Assembly: GCA_946183765.1 (NCBI GenBank)
Contig: CAMHDC010000102.1
Coordinates: 1-5,552, forward strand
Direction of reading: 5' to 3'
Length of the DNA stretch: 5,552 bases
DNA from: an uncultured Clostridia bacterium
Lineage (GTDB): Bacteria; Bacillota; Clostridia; Christensenellales; CAG-138
How positions within the stretch are numbered: the first letter of the stretch is position 1; the number at the start of each line of letters is the position of its first letter. Positions 1 to 5,552 of this stretch are shown here, in pieces. The translations under genes and the position numbers were made by a program. The notes under the pieces were generated by a model. The model saw only the letters and a program-made list of their open reading frames with translations, had not been told where the DNA came from and made no database searches.

Positions 1-1307
1 CGGCGCTTGGGGTCGGTCTCCGTCTTCAGCAGGTATTTGGTGAGCAGCACTTCATTCACCGTGGAGGCCACCTCCGCCACCATGATCCGATAGTCGTGGA
101 GGGGATAGGGCTGGGCTCGATCGGAGAAGAAGGAGTGCATGGAGTGGCCCAGCTCGTGGGCCACGGTGAAGGCATCGTCCAGGGTGTCGGTATAGTTGAG
201 CAGCACGTAGGGGTGCACGCCGAACACGCCCATGGAGAAGGCGCCGCTGCGCTTGCCCTCGTTCTCGTACACGTCCATCCAGTTCTCGGCGAACGCCCGG
301 TCGAGAAGCTGTCCGTACTCCTCGCCCAAGGGCCTGGTGGCTCCCTTCACCAGCTCCTTCACGTTTTCGAAAGGCACGGGGAAGTCCACGTCCTCCACCA
401 TGGGCACGTAGAGGTCGAAGACGTCGATCTTCTCGAGACCCAGTACCCGCTGCCGGAGCTTCAGATACTTTTTCATGGCGGGCAGGCTTTCGTGGACCGC
501 TTCGATCAGGCTGTCGTAGACGCTGACGGGCACGTTGCCGCCGTCAAGAGCCGCTTCACAGGCGGAAGAATAGCCGCGGACCGTGGCGCGGAAGTTGTCC
601 ATCTTCACCGCGCCGCCGTAGAGGGCCGCAAAGGTGTCCCCGAACTGCCGGTAGGCGCCGAACATGGCGCGGAACGCCTCCTCCCGGACCTTCCGATCCC
701 GGCTCTCCCGGAACACGCCGAAGTTGCCCTGAGTGAGCTGAACTTCGTTCCCCTGCTCGTCGTGGACCAGGGGCAGCTTCATGTTCACGTTGGTGAGCAT
801 GGAATAGGCGTTGGAGGGCGTTTGAGCCGCCTCGCCCAGCATGGCCAGCATCTTCTCCCGCGCCTCGTCCAAAATATGGGCTCTACCCCGGGCGATGTCC
901 GCCACGATGAACCGGTAGACCGCCATGTCCTCCTCCGCCAGCCAGGCGTCGAGGTCCGTTTCCGGGATGGACAGGATCTCCGGGTTCAGAAAGGCCAGCA
1001 TGGACATGCCCTTGACCATCAGGGTCATGGCCCGGGCGTCCATGGCCTGGTGCTCCGGCTCGCTGCCGTCGGCTGACTTATGGAGGTTCGCGTAGATGAA
1101 GGGCAGCTCGATCTTCTCCATGGCGGCATAGGCCGCGTCCAGTCCTCTCTTCAAGCCTTCCTTGCTGACCTTCAGCGTGCCGGGCAGGGCGGCCAACCCC
1201 GCCACAGCCTGCTCCGCCTCCGCCATGGCCGCTTCCCAAGCCGCCTTGTCGGGGTAGATGTGGGTAAAGTCCCACTGATACTTGGGGTCCATTTCCTTGC
1301 GTTTCAT
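1..1307 (-). CDS. pepF: Oligoendopeptidase F, M3 family zinc metallopeptidase (C-terminus outside window)
   Basis: Cytoplasmic zinc endopeptidase that cleaves short oligopeptides. About 435 codons are present; the family is usually about 600 residues, so roughly the last quarter is off the left edge. The protein begins MKRKEMDPKYQWDFTHIYPD, a typical PepF opening (W-D-x-x-x-I/L-Y). The zinc site HELGHSMH is at about residues 384-391 (H384, catalytic E385, H388), and the third ligand is E412 in MVAEVASTVNE. The segment between has the expected PepF features, including NVNMKLPLV near the centre and GAFSMGVFGVHPYVLLNY just before the zinc site. The start at 1307 is preferred over the in-frame ATG at 1292 because an AAGGA (1318-1322) lies 10 bases upstream of it. 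No frameshift is seen. It is divergent from the membrane-protein operon and has its own promoter. The family call is firm; the natural substrate is unknown. Confidence 0.96.
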   Translation of the reverse strand, partial: MKRKEMDPKYQWDFTHIYPDKAAWEAAMAEAEQAVAGLAALPGTLKVSKEGLKRGLDAAYAAMEKIELPFIYANLHKSADGSEPEHQAMDARAMTLMVKGMSMLAFLNPEILSIPETDLDAWLAEEDMAVYRFIVADIARGRAHILDEAREKMLAMLGEAAQTPSNAYSMLTNVNMKLPLVHDEQGNEVQLTQGNFGVFRESRDRKVREEAFRAMFGAYRQFGDTFAALYGGAVKMDNFRATVRGYSSACEAALDGGNVPVSVYDSLIEAVHESLPAMKKYLKLRQRVLGLEKIDVFDLYVPMVEDVDFPVPFENVKELVKGATRPLGEEYGQLLDRAFAENWMDVYENEGKRSGAFSMGVFGVHPYVLLNYTDTLDDAFTVAHELGHSMHSFFSDRAQPYPLHDYRIMVAEVASTVNEVLLTKYLLKTETDPKR

Positions 1308-1342
1308 ATGTCCCTCATCCTTTCTGATCGTTCTTATGCAAA

Positions 1343-1371
1343 AGTATACCGCGGTTTCCCCCGGGAAGCAA
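1343..1371 (-). promoter_or_regulatory. Predicted sigma-70/sigma-A promoter for pepF
   Basis: Read on the minus strand, TTGCTT (-35, positions 1371-1366) is followed after exactly 17 bases by TATACT (-10, positions 1348-1343). A start near 1336 would give a leader of about 29 bases before the pepF ATG. The -10 differs from TATAAT at one position and the -35 keeps TTG. The spacer carries the imperfectly explained dyad TTCCC-CC-GGGAA (1356-1367), which could be chance. Seen in sequence; activity is inferred. Confidence 0.72.
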
Positions 1372-1381
1372 GGCCGCTTGC
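1368..1381. promoter_or_regulatory. Short dyad between the divergent -35 boxes (possible operator)
   Basis: GCAAG (1368-1372), four bases, then CTTGC (1377-1381) form a 5-bp inverted repeat. Its centre (1374.5) is exactly the midpoint between the two divergent promoters, and its arms overlap both -35 boxes. A dimeric regulator bound here would cover both -35 elements. Part of the symmetry arises simply because both -35 boxes begin TTGC, so the operator role is only a possibility. Confidence 0.3.
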
Positions 1382-1406
1382 GTTCGCGGTGAAGAATTGG
1401 TATACT
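1378..1406 (+). promoter_or_regulatory. Predicted sigma-70/sigma-A promoter for the five-gene operon
   Basis: TTGCGT (1378-1383) and TATACT (1401-1406) are separated by 17 bases. The -10 matches the consensus at five of six positions; the -35 keeps only the TTG. A start near 1413 gives a leader of about 46 bases that contains the hairpin at 1421-1442. The eight bases GGTATACT (1399-1406) are the exact inverse copy of AGTATACC (1343-1350) in the pepF promoter. No other promoter-like gap exists before 5191, so this is the likely main promoter of the operon. Confidence 0.7.
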
Positions 1407-1420
1407 GTGTGTCGAAAAGG

Positions 1421-1442
1421 CGGACCGCCGTCGAGGCGGCCG
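1421..1442 (+). promoter_or_regulatory. GC-rich hairpin in the operon leader, next to the ribosome binding site
   Basis: CGG-A-CCGCC (1421-1429) can pair with GGCGGCCG (1435-1442) around a GTCGA loop, giving eight GC pairs with one bulged A. It ends one base before the Shine-Dalgarno AAGGGAG (1443-1449). There is no T run after it, so it is not a normal intrinsic terminator. It could stabilise the mRNA end or affect ribosome access; it could also be a chance product of high GC. Confidence 0.4.
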
Positions 1443-1458
1443 AAGGGAGCACGGGCCC

Positions 1459-2244
1459 ATGGACGATAAAAAAGAGAACATCCGGACTAAGGACGAGAAA
1501 CGGAAGACGGTGAGCTGCCGCACCTGCGGAGCCCAGTTCGACGCAGCCCTGCCCAACTGCCCCTATTGCGGCACCATGTACCTGCCGGCGGCGGAAACAG
1601 CCTACATGAACAAGCTGGAGGGCATCCGGGGAAACTTGGAAGGATTGGGCGCCCTGGGCAAAAAGGAGACGAAGGCCCACCTCGGACGGCTGTCGAAGAA
1701 GCTTCTTATCGCCGGGGCGGCGCTGGCCGTGATCGTGATCGCCGTCGTCGCCGTTCTTTTGCACAAGGAGCGCCGGGAAGCCGCTCAGGAGCAGGCGGAA
1801 TTTCTGTGGCAGCGGGAAGGCTTCGCCCGGATGGACGAATACTACGACGCCGGAGCCTATGAGGATCTGGTCGCCTTCTACGATCAGGCCGCCGACGAGG
1901 GGCACCAGGTATGGCAATACCGGCATTGGAACTTCTGCGAGTTTTACGATCTGATCCTGACCGCCCAAAACTCCCTTCAGGCCTGGAAGGCGGAGGGCGG
2001 CAGCCGGCTGTATCTCTTCTATGACGAGATCAAACTGTACAGGCTGGAGTATATGAACGACCTCAGCCCGGAGGAACGGACGATGCTGGACGAGCTTCGG
2101 CAGCCGTTGCTGGCGGATTTCAACGAACGGTTCCCGCTGACGGAGGCGGAGTTGGACGAATTCCGCCGCACGCTGGCGCGGGACGGTTTCGTGCCGATCA
2201 AGACATGCGAGCAATTCTTTACGGAAAGGGGCTGGGAAGAATGA
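1459..2244 (+). CDS. Zinc-ribbon single-pass membrane protein, function unknown (first of trio)
   Basis: A 261-residue protein that I cannot assign to a characterised family. The N-terminus carries a zinc ribbon with C20, C23, C34 and C37 (CRTCG ... CPYCG, ten residues between the pairs). A basic linker with KKETKAHLGRLSKK (68-81) precedes one membrane helix at about 82-101. By the positive-inside rule the ribbon is cytoplasmic and residues 102-261 are outside the membrane. The outer part is acidic and aromatic-rich, with a tyrosine-patterned block MDEYYDAGAYEDLVAFYD (125-142) that lines up without gaps with blocks in the next two proteins. No signal-peptidase or lipobox site is evident. AAGGGAG (1443-1449) lies nine bases before the ATG. 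It is the first gene of the operon and its stop overlaps the next start as ATGA. Zinc binding and topology are well supported by pattern; the role (sensor, scaffold or envelope protein) is not known. Confidence 0.9.
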   Translation: MDDKKENIRTKDEKRKTVSCRTCGAQFDAALPNCPYCGTMYLPAAETAYMNKLEGIRGNLEGLGALGKKETKAHLGRLSKKLLIAGAALAVIVIAVVAVLLHKERREAAQEQAEFLWQREGFARMDEYYDAGAYEDLVAFYDQAADEGHQVWQYRHWNFCEFYDLILTAQNSLQAWKAEGGSRLYLFYDEIKLYRLEYMNDLSPEERTMLDELRQPLLADFNERFPLTEAELDEFRRTLARDGFVPIKTCEQFFTERGWEE

Positions 2245-2987
2245 AGTGCAGGAACTGCGGCGGAGAGGTCGGGCTGGAGGAACGGTTCTGCCCGTACTGC
2301 GGCACGCCCAACGAGCAGGCCATACGCCATTTTCAGGACATGGCCGACTATCAGGACCGCTATACCAAAACGGAGGCCCACGTGGTCGGCGCGGCCAAGC
2401 GATACGCCCAGATCATTCCCCGGGTTATCGTGATCCTGCTGCTGCTCATCGTCACCGTCGTCATGGCGGTTATCGCGGAGAATGCCTACGCTTTCCCGGA
2501 TCGGATGCGGCATAGGGCCGCGCAGAAGGATGCCGCGGGTACCATCGCCGTGCTGGAGGCGTATCTGGCGCAGCAGGAGTATATCTCCCTTGCCTCCTAT
2601 ATGGAATACAACGATATCAGGACCTACAATTCTGCCTTCGAAGAGTACTCGGATATACGCTGGGCCGCGCAAAGCTACAAGGACGTGATGCTCAGGATGG
2701 AGAGCCTGTTCCTGCACCAGGATCGGGAGAAGTGGGCGAACCGGAGCGCGACGGACGATATCCGGATGCTGTGCCAGTCGCTGGAAAGCTTCTTCGAAAC
2801 GCTGGAGCGCAAAAGCTGGGATTCGTCCGAACCGGTCCATCAGGCGCATCTCGATCGGATGAGGGATGACGTGATGGATCTGCTGCGGGTGTACCTGGGG
2901 ATCGAAGGGGAGGAAGCAGAGGATTTCTTGGCCCTGTCCACCAACCGGAAGGCCGCTTTCCTGGAGGAGGTGCTGCTGGATGCGTAA
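2241..2987 (+). CDS. Zinc-ribbon single-pass membrane protein, function unknown (second of trio)
   Basis: The protein has 248 residues when started at 2241. An upstream in-frame ATG at 2205 is less likely: the start at 2241 gives the standard ATGA overlap with the previous gene, places the first ribbon cysteine at residue 3, and has GGAAAGGGG (2223-2231) nine bases upstream. C3, C6, C17 and C20 form a CxxC-x10-CxxC ribbon with the same spacing as the preceding protein. One membrane helix spans about 58-79 (IIPRVIVILLLLIVTVVMAV). The remainder, expected outside the cell membrane, is helical-looking and rich in tyrosine and acidic residues. LEAYLAQQEYISLASYME (105-122) aligns without gaps with residues 125-142 of the upstream protein, and MRDDVMDLLRVYLGIEGEEA (207-226) resembles its residues 187-206. 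The two are probably distant paralogs. No enzymatic motif is seen and the function is unknown. Confidence 0.9.
   Translation: MKCRNCGGEVGLEERFCPYCGTPNEQAIRHFQDMADYQDRYTKTEAHVVGAAKRYAQIIPRVIVILLLLIVTVVMAVIAENAYAFPDRMRHRAAQKDAAGTIAVLEAYLAQQEYISLASYMEYNDIRTYNSAFEEYSDIRWAAQSYKDVMLRMESLFLHQDREKWANRSATDDIRMLCQSLESFFETLERKSWDSSEPVHQAHLDRMRDDVMDLLRVYLGIEGEEAEDFLALSTNRKAAFLEEVLLDA
2963..2970 (+). promoter_or_regulatory. Ribosome binding site for the third membrane gene
   Basis: GGAGGAGG lies nine bases before the ATG at 2980, inside the end of the previous gene. It supports this start and the 8-base overlap (ATGCGTAA). Confidence 0.75.
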
Positions 2988-3426
2988 CGTTAAATCAAGA
3001 CCGTCCGGGCTCGTCCGGTTCCTCAACATCCTGATCGTCCTCACGGCCCTGGCGGCGGTGATTTCCCTGGTCCGCCTGGCGGGGGAGTTACGCAGCGCTT
3101 TCGACCGGGACCAGTACAGCAACTTGGAATACTATCTGCAGGACGGTGAATATCCCGGCATGATCCGCCAGTACTATTCCCGGCATTATGATATAGACCC
3201 CTTCCCCAGCGCCCACGAGGAGTCGTATCAAGCGGCAGGCTACGCCGACGCCGCTTTTCAGCACCAGTTCTTCCAGAAGATCGGGGATCAGGCCCGGGCG
3301 CAGGCCAACGCCCGGCGGATGGAGGAATACCGCCGGGGCTGCGGTTCCCTCTCCGTGGTCGCCGACGATATCGACCGTCTGCTGGAGAGCATCTCCCTGG
3401 ATCGAGAAAAGGAGGATCGCCCATGA
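2980..3426 (+). CDS. Small single-pass membrane protein without zinc ribbon, function unknown (third of trio)
   Basis: A 148-residue protein not recognised as a known family. The short basic N-terminus (MRNVKSRPSGLVR) leads directly into one membrane helix at about 11-33, with no zinc ribbon before it. The rest should be outside the membrane by the positive-inside rule. LEYYLQDGEYPGMIRQYY (49-66) aligns without gaps with 125-142 of the first and 105-122 of the second membrane protein; the two tyrosines at block positions 4 and 10 are shared by all three. VADDIDRLLESISLDREKED (127-146) resembles the acidic helix that both neighbours also carry, but here the protein ends two residues later. It looks like a shortened paralog that lacks the ribbon and the C-terminal tail. 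It has a strong ribosome binding site, an 8-base overlap upstream and an ATGA overlap downstream, so it appears intact rather than decayed. The gene is well supported; the function is unknown. Confidence 0.85.
   Translation: MRNVKSRPSGLVRFLNILIVLTALAAVISLVRLAGELRSAFDRDQYSNLEYYLQDGEYPGMIRQYYSRHYDIDPFPSAHEESYQAAGYADAAFQHQFFQKIGDQARAQANARRMEEYRRGCGSLSVVADDIDRLLESISLDREKEDRP
3409..3415 (+). promoter_or_regulatory. Strong ribosome binding site for the C-S lyase gene
   Basis: A consensus AAGGAGG sits seven bases before the ATG at 3423, within the last codons of the preceding membrane-protein gene. It fixes the start and suggests that the enzyme is well translated besides being coupled by the ATGA overlap. 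Confidence 0.85.
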
Positions 3427-4598
3427 CCTATGATTTTGTTACCCTGCCCGACCGCTGGAACGCCGGCGCCTTCAAGTATGAGGACATAAAGCGGAAGAAG
3501 CCGGACGTGTCCAGGGACGCCGTGCCCCTCTCTGTGGCGGACATGGAATTTTTGAATCCGCCCGAGGTGGTGGAGGGCTTGAAAGCCTACCTCGATCACA
3601 ACGTCCTGGGCTACACCGGCCCCACGGACGGGTATTTCGAAGCCGTCCAGAGCTGGATGGAGCGTCGGCACGGGTTCCGTCCCGAGCGAGACTCGTTCAT
3701 CACCAGCCCCGGCATCGTTCCCGCCCTCTATGAGATCGTGAAATCCCTGACGGCGCCGGGGGAAGGGGTGCTCATGCTGAGCCCGGTCTATCATCCCTTC
3801 CGCTTCGCCGCCCAGGAGCAGGGGCGGGAAGCGATCTTCTGCCCTCTCATCGAGCGGGAGCGGACCTACGACATCGACTTCGACTTGTTTGAAAGGCTCT
3901 GCGCCCGGCCTGACGTGAAGCTGTTCCTCCTTTGCAGCCCCCACAATCCCGTGGGCCGCATCTGGAATAGGGAGGAGCTGGTTCGCCTTTGTGAGATCTG
4001 CCTCCAAAACGACGTGGTCATGGTGGCCGACGAGATCCACGGGGATCTGATCCTGCCCGGGTACACCTTCGTTTCCGTGGGCACCCTGCCCCAGCGATAC
4101 GTGAAGAACGCCGTCATTTGCACCGCCCCCAGCAAGACCTTCAACCTGGCGGGCATGCAGTGCTCCAACCTGTTCGCGGCGGACGAAAAGCTGCGGGAAC
4201 GGCTGAAAAAGGAGGGCCATTATCCCACGCTGACAGCCCTGGGCTACGAGAGCTGCCGCCTGGCCTACACCTACGGGGAGCCTTGGCTGGAGGCCCTGCG
4301 GACGGTCCTGGGGGAGAACAGGAAGCTGACGGAGACCTATTTGGCGGAGCACGCCCCCGCCATCCGGCCCTTTGAGCTCATGGGCACCTACCTCATGTGG
4401 CTCGATTGCCGCGGCCTGGGCCTTGACAAGGACGCCCTGGAGAAGGCCATGATCGAAGAGGAGCTGTTCTTCGACGAGGGCTACATCTTCGGCCCCGAAG
4501 GCGCGGGGTTCGAGCGCCTGAATCTGGCCTGCCCCGCCTGGGTCCTCCAAAAGGCCCTGGACAGGCTGGCCGCCGCGGCAAGGAGAGTGCAGAAATGA
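3423..4598 (+). CDS. patB: PatB/MalY-family PLP-dependent C-S lyase (cystathionine beta-lyase type)
   Basis: A 391-residue fold-type I PLP enzyme, full length for the family. It is expected to cleave the C-S bond of cystathionine or other cysteine S-conjugates, giving a thiol, pyruvate and ammonia in the cytoplasm. Motifs in order: SVADMEF (37-43), a hallmark of PatB/MalY proteins; GYTGPTDGY near 63-71; SPHNPVGR (172-179) with the PLP-contacting N175; DEIHGD (203-208) with D203 facing the pyridine nitrogen; APSKTFNLAG (235-244) with the Schiff-base lysine K238; and FERLNLACP (363-371) with the carboxylate-binding arginine R365. DEIHGD and the N-terminal ADMEF favour the PatB/MalY branch over ordinary aspartate aminotransferases. 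The start is set by AAGGAGG seven bases upstream and an ATGA overlap with the membrane gene; the 3' end overlaps pcp in the same way. The exact substrate cannot be read from sequence, and some members of this family also act as regulators (MalY) . Confidence 0.94.
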   Translation: MTYDFVTLPDRWNAGAFKYEDIKRKKPDVSRDAVPLSVADMEFLNPPEVVEGLKAYLDHNVLGYTGPTDGYFEAVQSWMERRHGFRPERDSFITSPGIVPALYEIVKSLTAPGEGVLMLSPVYHPFRFAAQEQGREAIFCPLIERERTYDIDFDLFERLCARPDVKLFLLCSPHNPVGRIWNREELVRLCEICLQNDVVMVADEIHGDLILPGYTFVSVGTLPQRYVKNAVICTAPSKTFNLAGMQCSNLFAADEKLRERLKKEGHYPTLTALGYESCRLAYTYGEPWLEALRTVLGENRKLTETYLAEHAPAIRPFELMGTYLMWLDCRGLGLDKDALEKAMIEEELFFDEGYIFGPEGAGFERLNLACPAWVLQKALDRLAAAARRVQK

Positions 4599-5191
4599 AA
4601 CGGTTGTTGATCACCGGCTTCGCCCCCTTCGGCGGGGACAAGGTAAATCCCTCCTGGCAGGCGGTATCGGCGCTGCCCGAGACTGTGGGCGGGTGGGAGC
4701 TGGTGAAGCGGGAGCTGCCCGTCACCTTCCGAGGCGCGCCCCAAGCCCTGTTCGCGGCCATGGACGAAGCGGAGCCGGACGCGGTGCTGATGGTCGGCCT
4801 GGCGGGGAGCCGGGGCGCGGTGACCCCGGAGCGCCAGGGCTTCAACGAGATCGTGGCCCGCATCCCCGACAACGAGGGCTGCCAGCCCCGGAACGAGCCC
4901 GTGATTCCCGGCGGTCCGGAGGTTTTGTATTCCACCCTGCCCGTGGAGGATATGACGGAGGCCATCCTGGCTGCCGGCGTGCCCGCCCGGCTCTCCGAGA
5001 GCGCGGGCCGGTTCGTGTGCAATACCCTCCTGTATGCGGCCCTCTATCGGCTGGAGCAGTCCGACGATCCCGTGCCCGCCGCCTTCATCCACGTGCCCGC
5101 CACCCCCGAGCTGGCGGCAGGGAAGGATCTGCCCACATTGACTTTGGATCAGATCGTCGCCGCGCTGACAGCCGCCATTGAGGCTATTTAA
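4595..5191 (+). CDS. pcp: Pyroglutamyl-peptidase I, C15 family cysteine peptidase
   Basis: A 198-residue cytoplasmic peptidase that removes N-terminal pyroglutamate from peptides. The opening MKRLLITGFAPFGG with NPSW (18-21) is the family signature. The catalytic triad is visible as E79 (TPER), C142 (AGRFVCNT) and H166 (FIHVPA), and RIPDN (89-93) is also conserved. It is slightly shorter than the usual ~215 residues, mainly at the C-terminus, but all catalytic elements are present. The block after E79 reads QGFNEIVARIPDN, less typical than the common VAIN-type sequence. AAGGAGAG (4580-4587) lies seven bases before the ATG, which overlaps the C-S lyase stop as ATGA. It is the last gene of the operon and is followed by a terminator-like hairpin. 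With pepF next door, a role in using peptides is plausible. Confidence 0.95.
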   Translation: MKRLLITGFAPFGGDKVNPSWQAVSALPETVGGWELVKRELPVTFRGAPQALFAAMDEAEPDAVLMVGLAGSRGAVTPERQGFNEIVARIPDNEGCQPRNEPVIPGGPEVLYSTLPVEDMTEAILAAGVPARLSESAGRFVCNTLLYAALYRLEQSDDPVPAAFIHVPATPELAAGKDLPTLTLDQIVAALTAAIEAI

Positions 5192-5203
5192 TCGTGAGCG
5201 CAA

Positions 5204-5233
5204 AGAAGCCGCTGCCCGAAAGCAGCGGCTTCT
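5204..5233. terminator. Hairpin terminator between convergent genes, probably bidirectional
   Basis: AGAAGCCGCTGC (5204-5215) and GCAGCGGCTTCT (5222-5233) form a perfect 12-bp stem with loop CCGAAA. It lies 12 bases after the pcp stop and 12 bases beyond the stop of the convergent DUF1846 gene. The T tract is weak: TTCTGTTCG on the plus strand and TTCTTTGCG on the minus strand, so termination efficiency is uncertain. Its position midway between two converging genes supports the call. Confidence 0.8.
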
Positions 5234-5245
5234 GTTCGTGTGCGA

Positions 5246-5552
5246 TCATTTGTGATACAGCTTCTTGGTCTGGTACACGGGCTCGCAGGTCAGGTGGACG
5301 CCCAGCTTCCGAAGCAGGTTCACGTCCACCTCGGCCAGGATGACGGTGGAATGCATCTCGCAGCCCTGCAGGTTGCTGAGCTGCTCCATGGCCAGCTCCG
5401 CCGTGGGGTTGGTGGCGGCGCAGATGGAGAGGGCCAGCAGCGTTTCGTCCGTATGAAGCCGGGGATTGTGGCCTCCCAAATGGTCCACCTTCAGATGCTG
5501 GATGGGCTCGATGATGACGGGGGAGATGAGCTTCATGTCGTGGCGGATGCCC
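5246..5552 (-). CDS. DUF1846 (UPF0371) family protein, C-terminal part only
   Basis: About 102 C-terminal codons; the gene continues past the right edge and the true start is not in the window, so an internal ATG at 5536 should not be taken as the start. The family is about 500 residues long. Recognisable conserved stretches are MKLISPVIIEPIQHLK, NPRLHTDETLLALSICAATN, GCEMHSTVIL and the ending LTCEPVYQTKKLYHK. Proteins of this family have known structures but no firmly established physiological role that I can state; a nucleotide-binding function has been proposed. It ends with TGA at 5246-5248 and converges on pcp across the shared hairpin. The assignment rests on remembered family sequence patterns. 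Confidence 0.85.
   Translation of the reverse strand, partial: GIRHDMKLISPVIIEPIQHLKVDHLGGHNPRLHTDETLLALSICAATNPTAELAMEQLSNLQGCEMHSTVILAEVDVNLLRKLGVHLTCEPVYQTKKLYHK

Noticed and set aside
96..1076. Long open frame on the plus strand opposite pepF (326 codons)
   Set aside because: Its translation is low-complexity (rich in H, G, V, L) as expected from an antisense shadow of a GC-rich gene; the minus strand encodes a clear PepF with an intact zinc site.
1356..1367. TTCCC-CC-GGGAA inverted repeat in the pepF promoter spacer as an operator
   Set aside because: Five-base arms in GC-rich DNA are weak evidence, and the symmetry does not include other promoter parts; noted only in the promoter entry.
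1516..1572. Zinc ribbon as part of a ribosomal or RNA polymerase protein
   Set aside because: The CxxC-x10-CxxC ribbon is followed by a basic linker and a membrane helix, which does not fit those families.
2205..2240. Upstream in-frame ATG at 2205 as start of the second membrane protein
   Set aside because: It would add 12 residues with no good ribosome binding site and a long overlap; the ATGA overlap at 2241 with GGAAAGGGG upstream is the better start.
2019..3122. 367-codon open frame on the minus strand across the second and third membrane genes
   Set aside because: Antisense shadow. The plus-strand genes have ribosome binding sites, coupled overlaps, zinc ribbon cysteines and membrane helices.
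3288..4550. 420-codon open frame on the minus strand opposite the C-S lyase
   Set aside because: No recognisable domain, biased composition and no fitting ribosome binding site; the plus strand holds a full-length PLP enzyme with all motifs.

Overview
The window looks like chromosomal DNA from a GC-rich (roughly 60% by eye) anaerobic Firmicute, probably a gut-type clostridial lineage. This is inferred from strong AAGGAGG-type ribosome binding sites, the gene families present (PepF, PatB/MalY C-S lyase, Pcp, DUF1846) and zinc-ribbon single-pass membrane proteins typical of such genomes. The standard code with TGA stops fits every gene. I see no phage, insertion sequence, CRISPR array, tRNA or rRNA. 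No species can be named from the sequence alone.

Layout: (1) 1-1307, minus strand: the N-terminal ~435 codons of an M3 oligoendopeptidase F (pepF); its C-terminus lies off the left edge. (2) 1308-1458: a 151-base divergent intergenic region with two sigma-70-type promoters back to back, both with a GGTATACT -10 region and a 17-base spacer, plus a hairpin in the rightward leader. (3) 1459-5191, plus strand: five tightly packed genes that overlap one another by 4, 8, 4 and 4 bases, so almost certainly one operon. The first three encode small single-pass membrane proteins of unknown function; the first two carry an N-terminal CxxC-x10-CxxC zinc ribbon and the third lacks it. The fourth is a PLP-dependent PatB/MalY-type C-S lyase and the fifth is pyroglutamyl-peptidase I (pcp). 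(4) 5204-5233: a perfect 12-bp hairpin, probably a terminator serving both sides. (5) 5246-5552, minus strand: the C-terminus of a DUF1846 (UPF0371) protein entering from the right edge.

How the genes may work together: PepF (oligopeptide cleavage), Pcp (removal of N-terminal pyroglutamate) and the C-S lyase (release of thiol, ammonia and pyruvate from cystathionine- or cysteine-type substrates) are all plausible steps in peptide and sulfur amino-acid use. The membrane trio is the least explained part. The three proteins share topology and a faint common pattern after the membrane segment, which suggests an old tandem duplication, and they are translationally coupled to the C-S lyase. A membrane complex or sensor tied to peptide or thiol metabolism is a hypothesis, not a demonstrated function.
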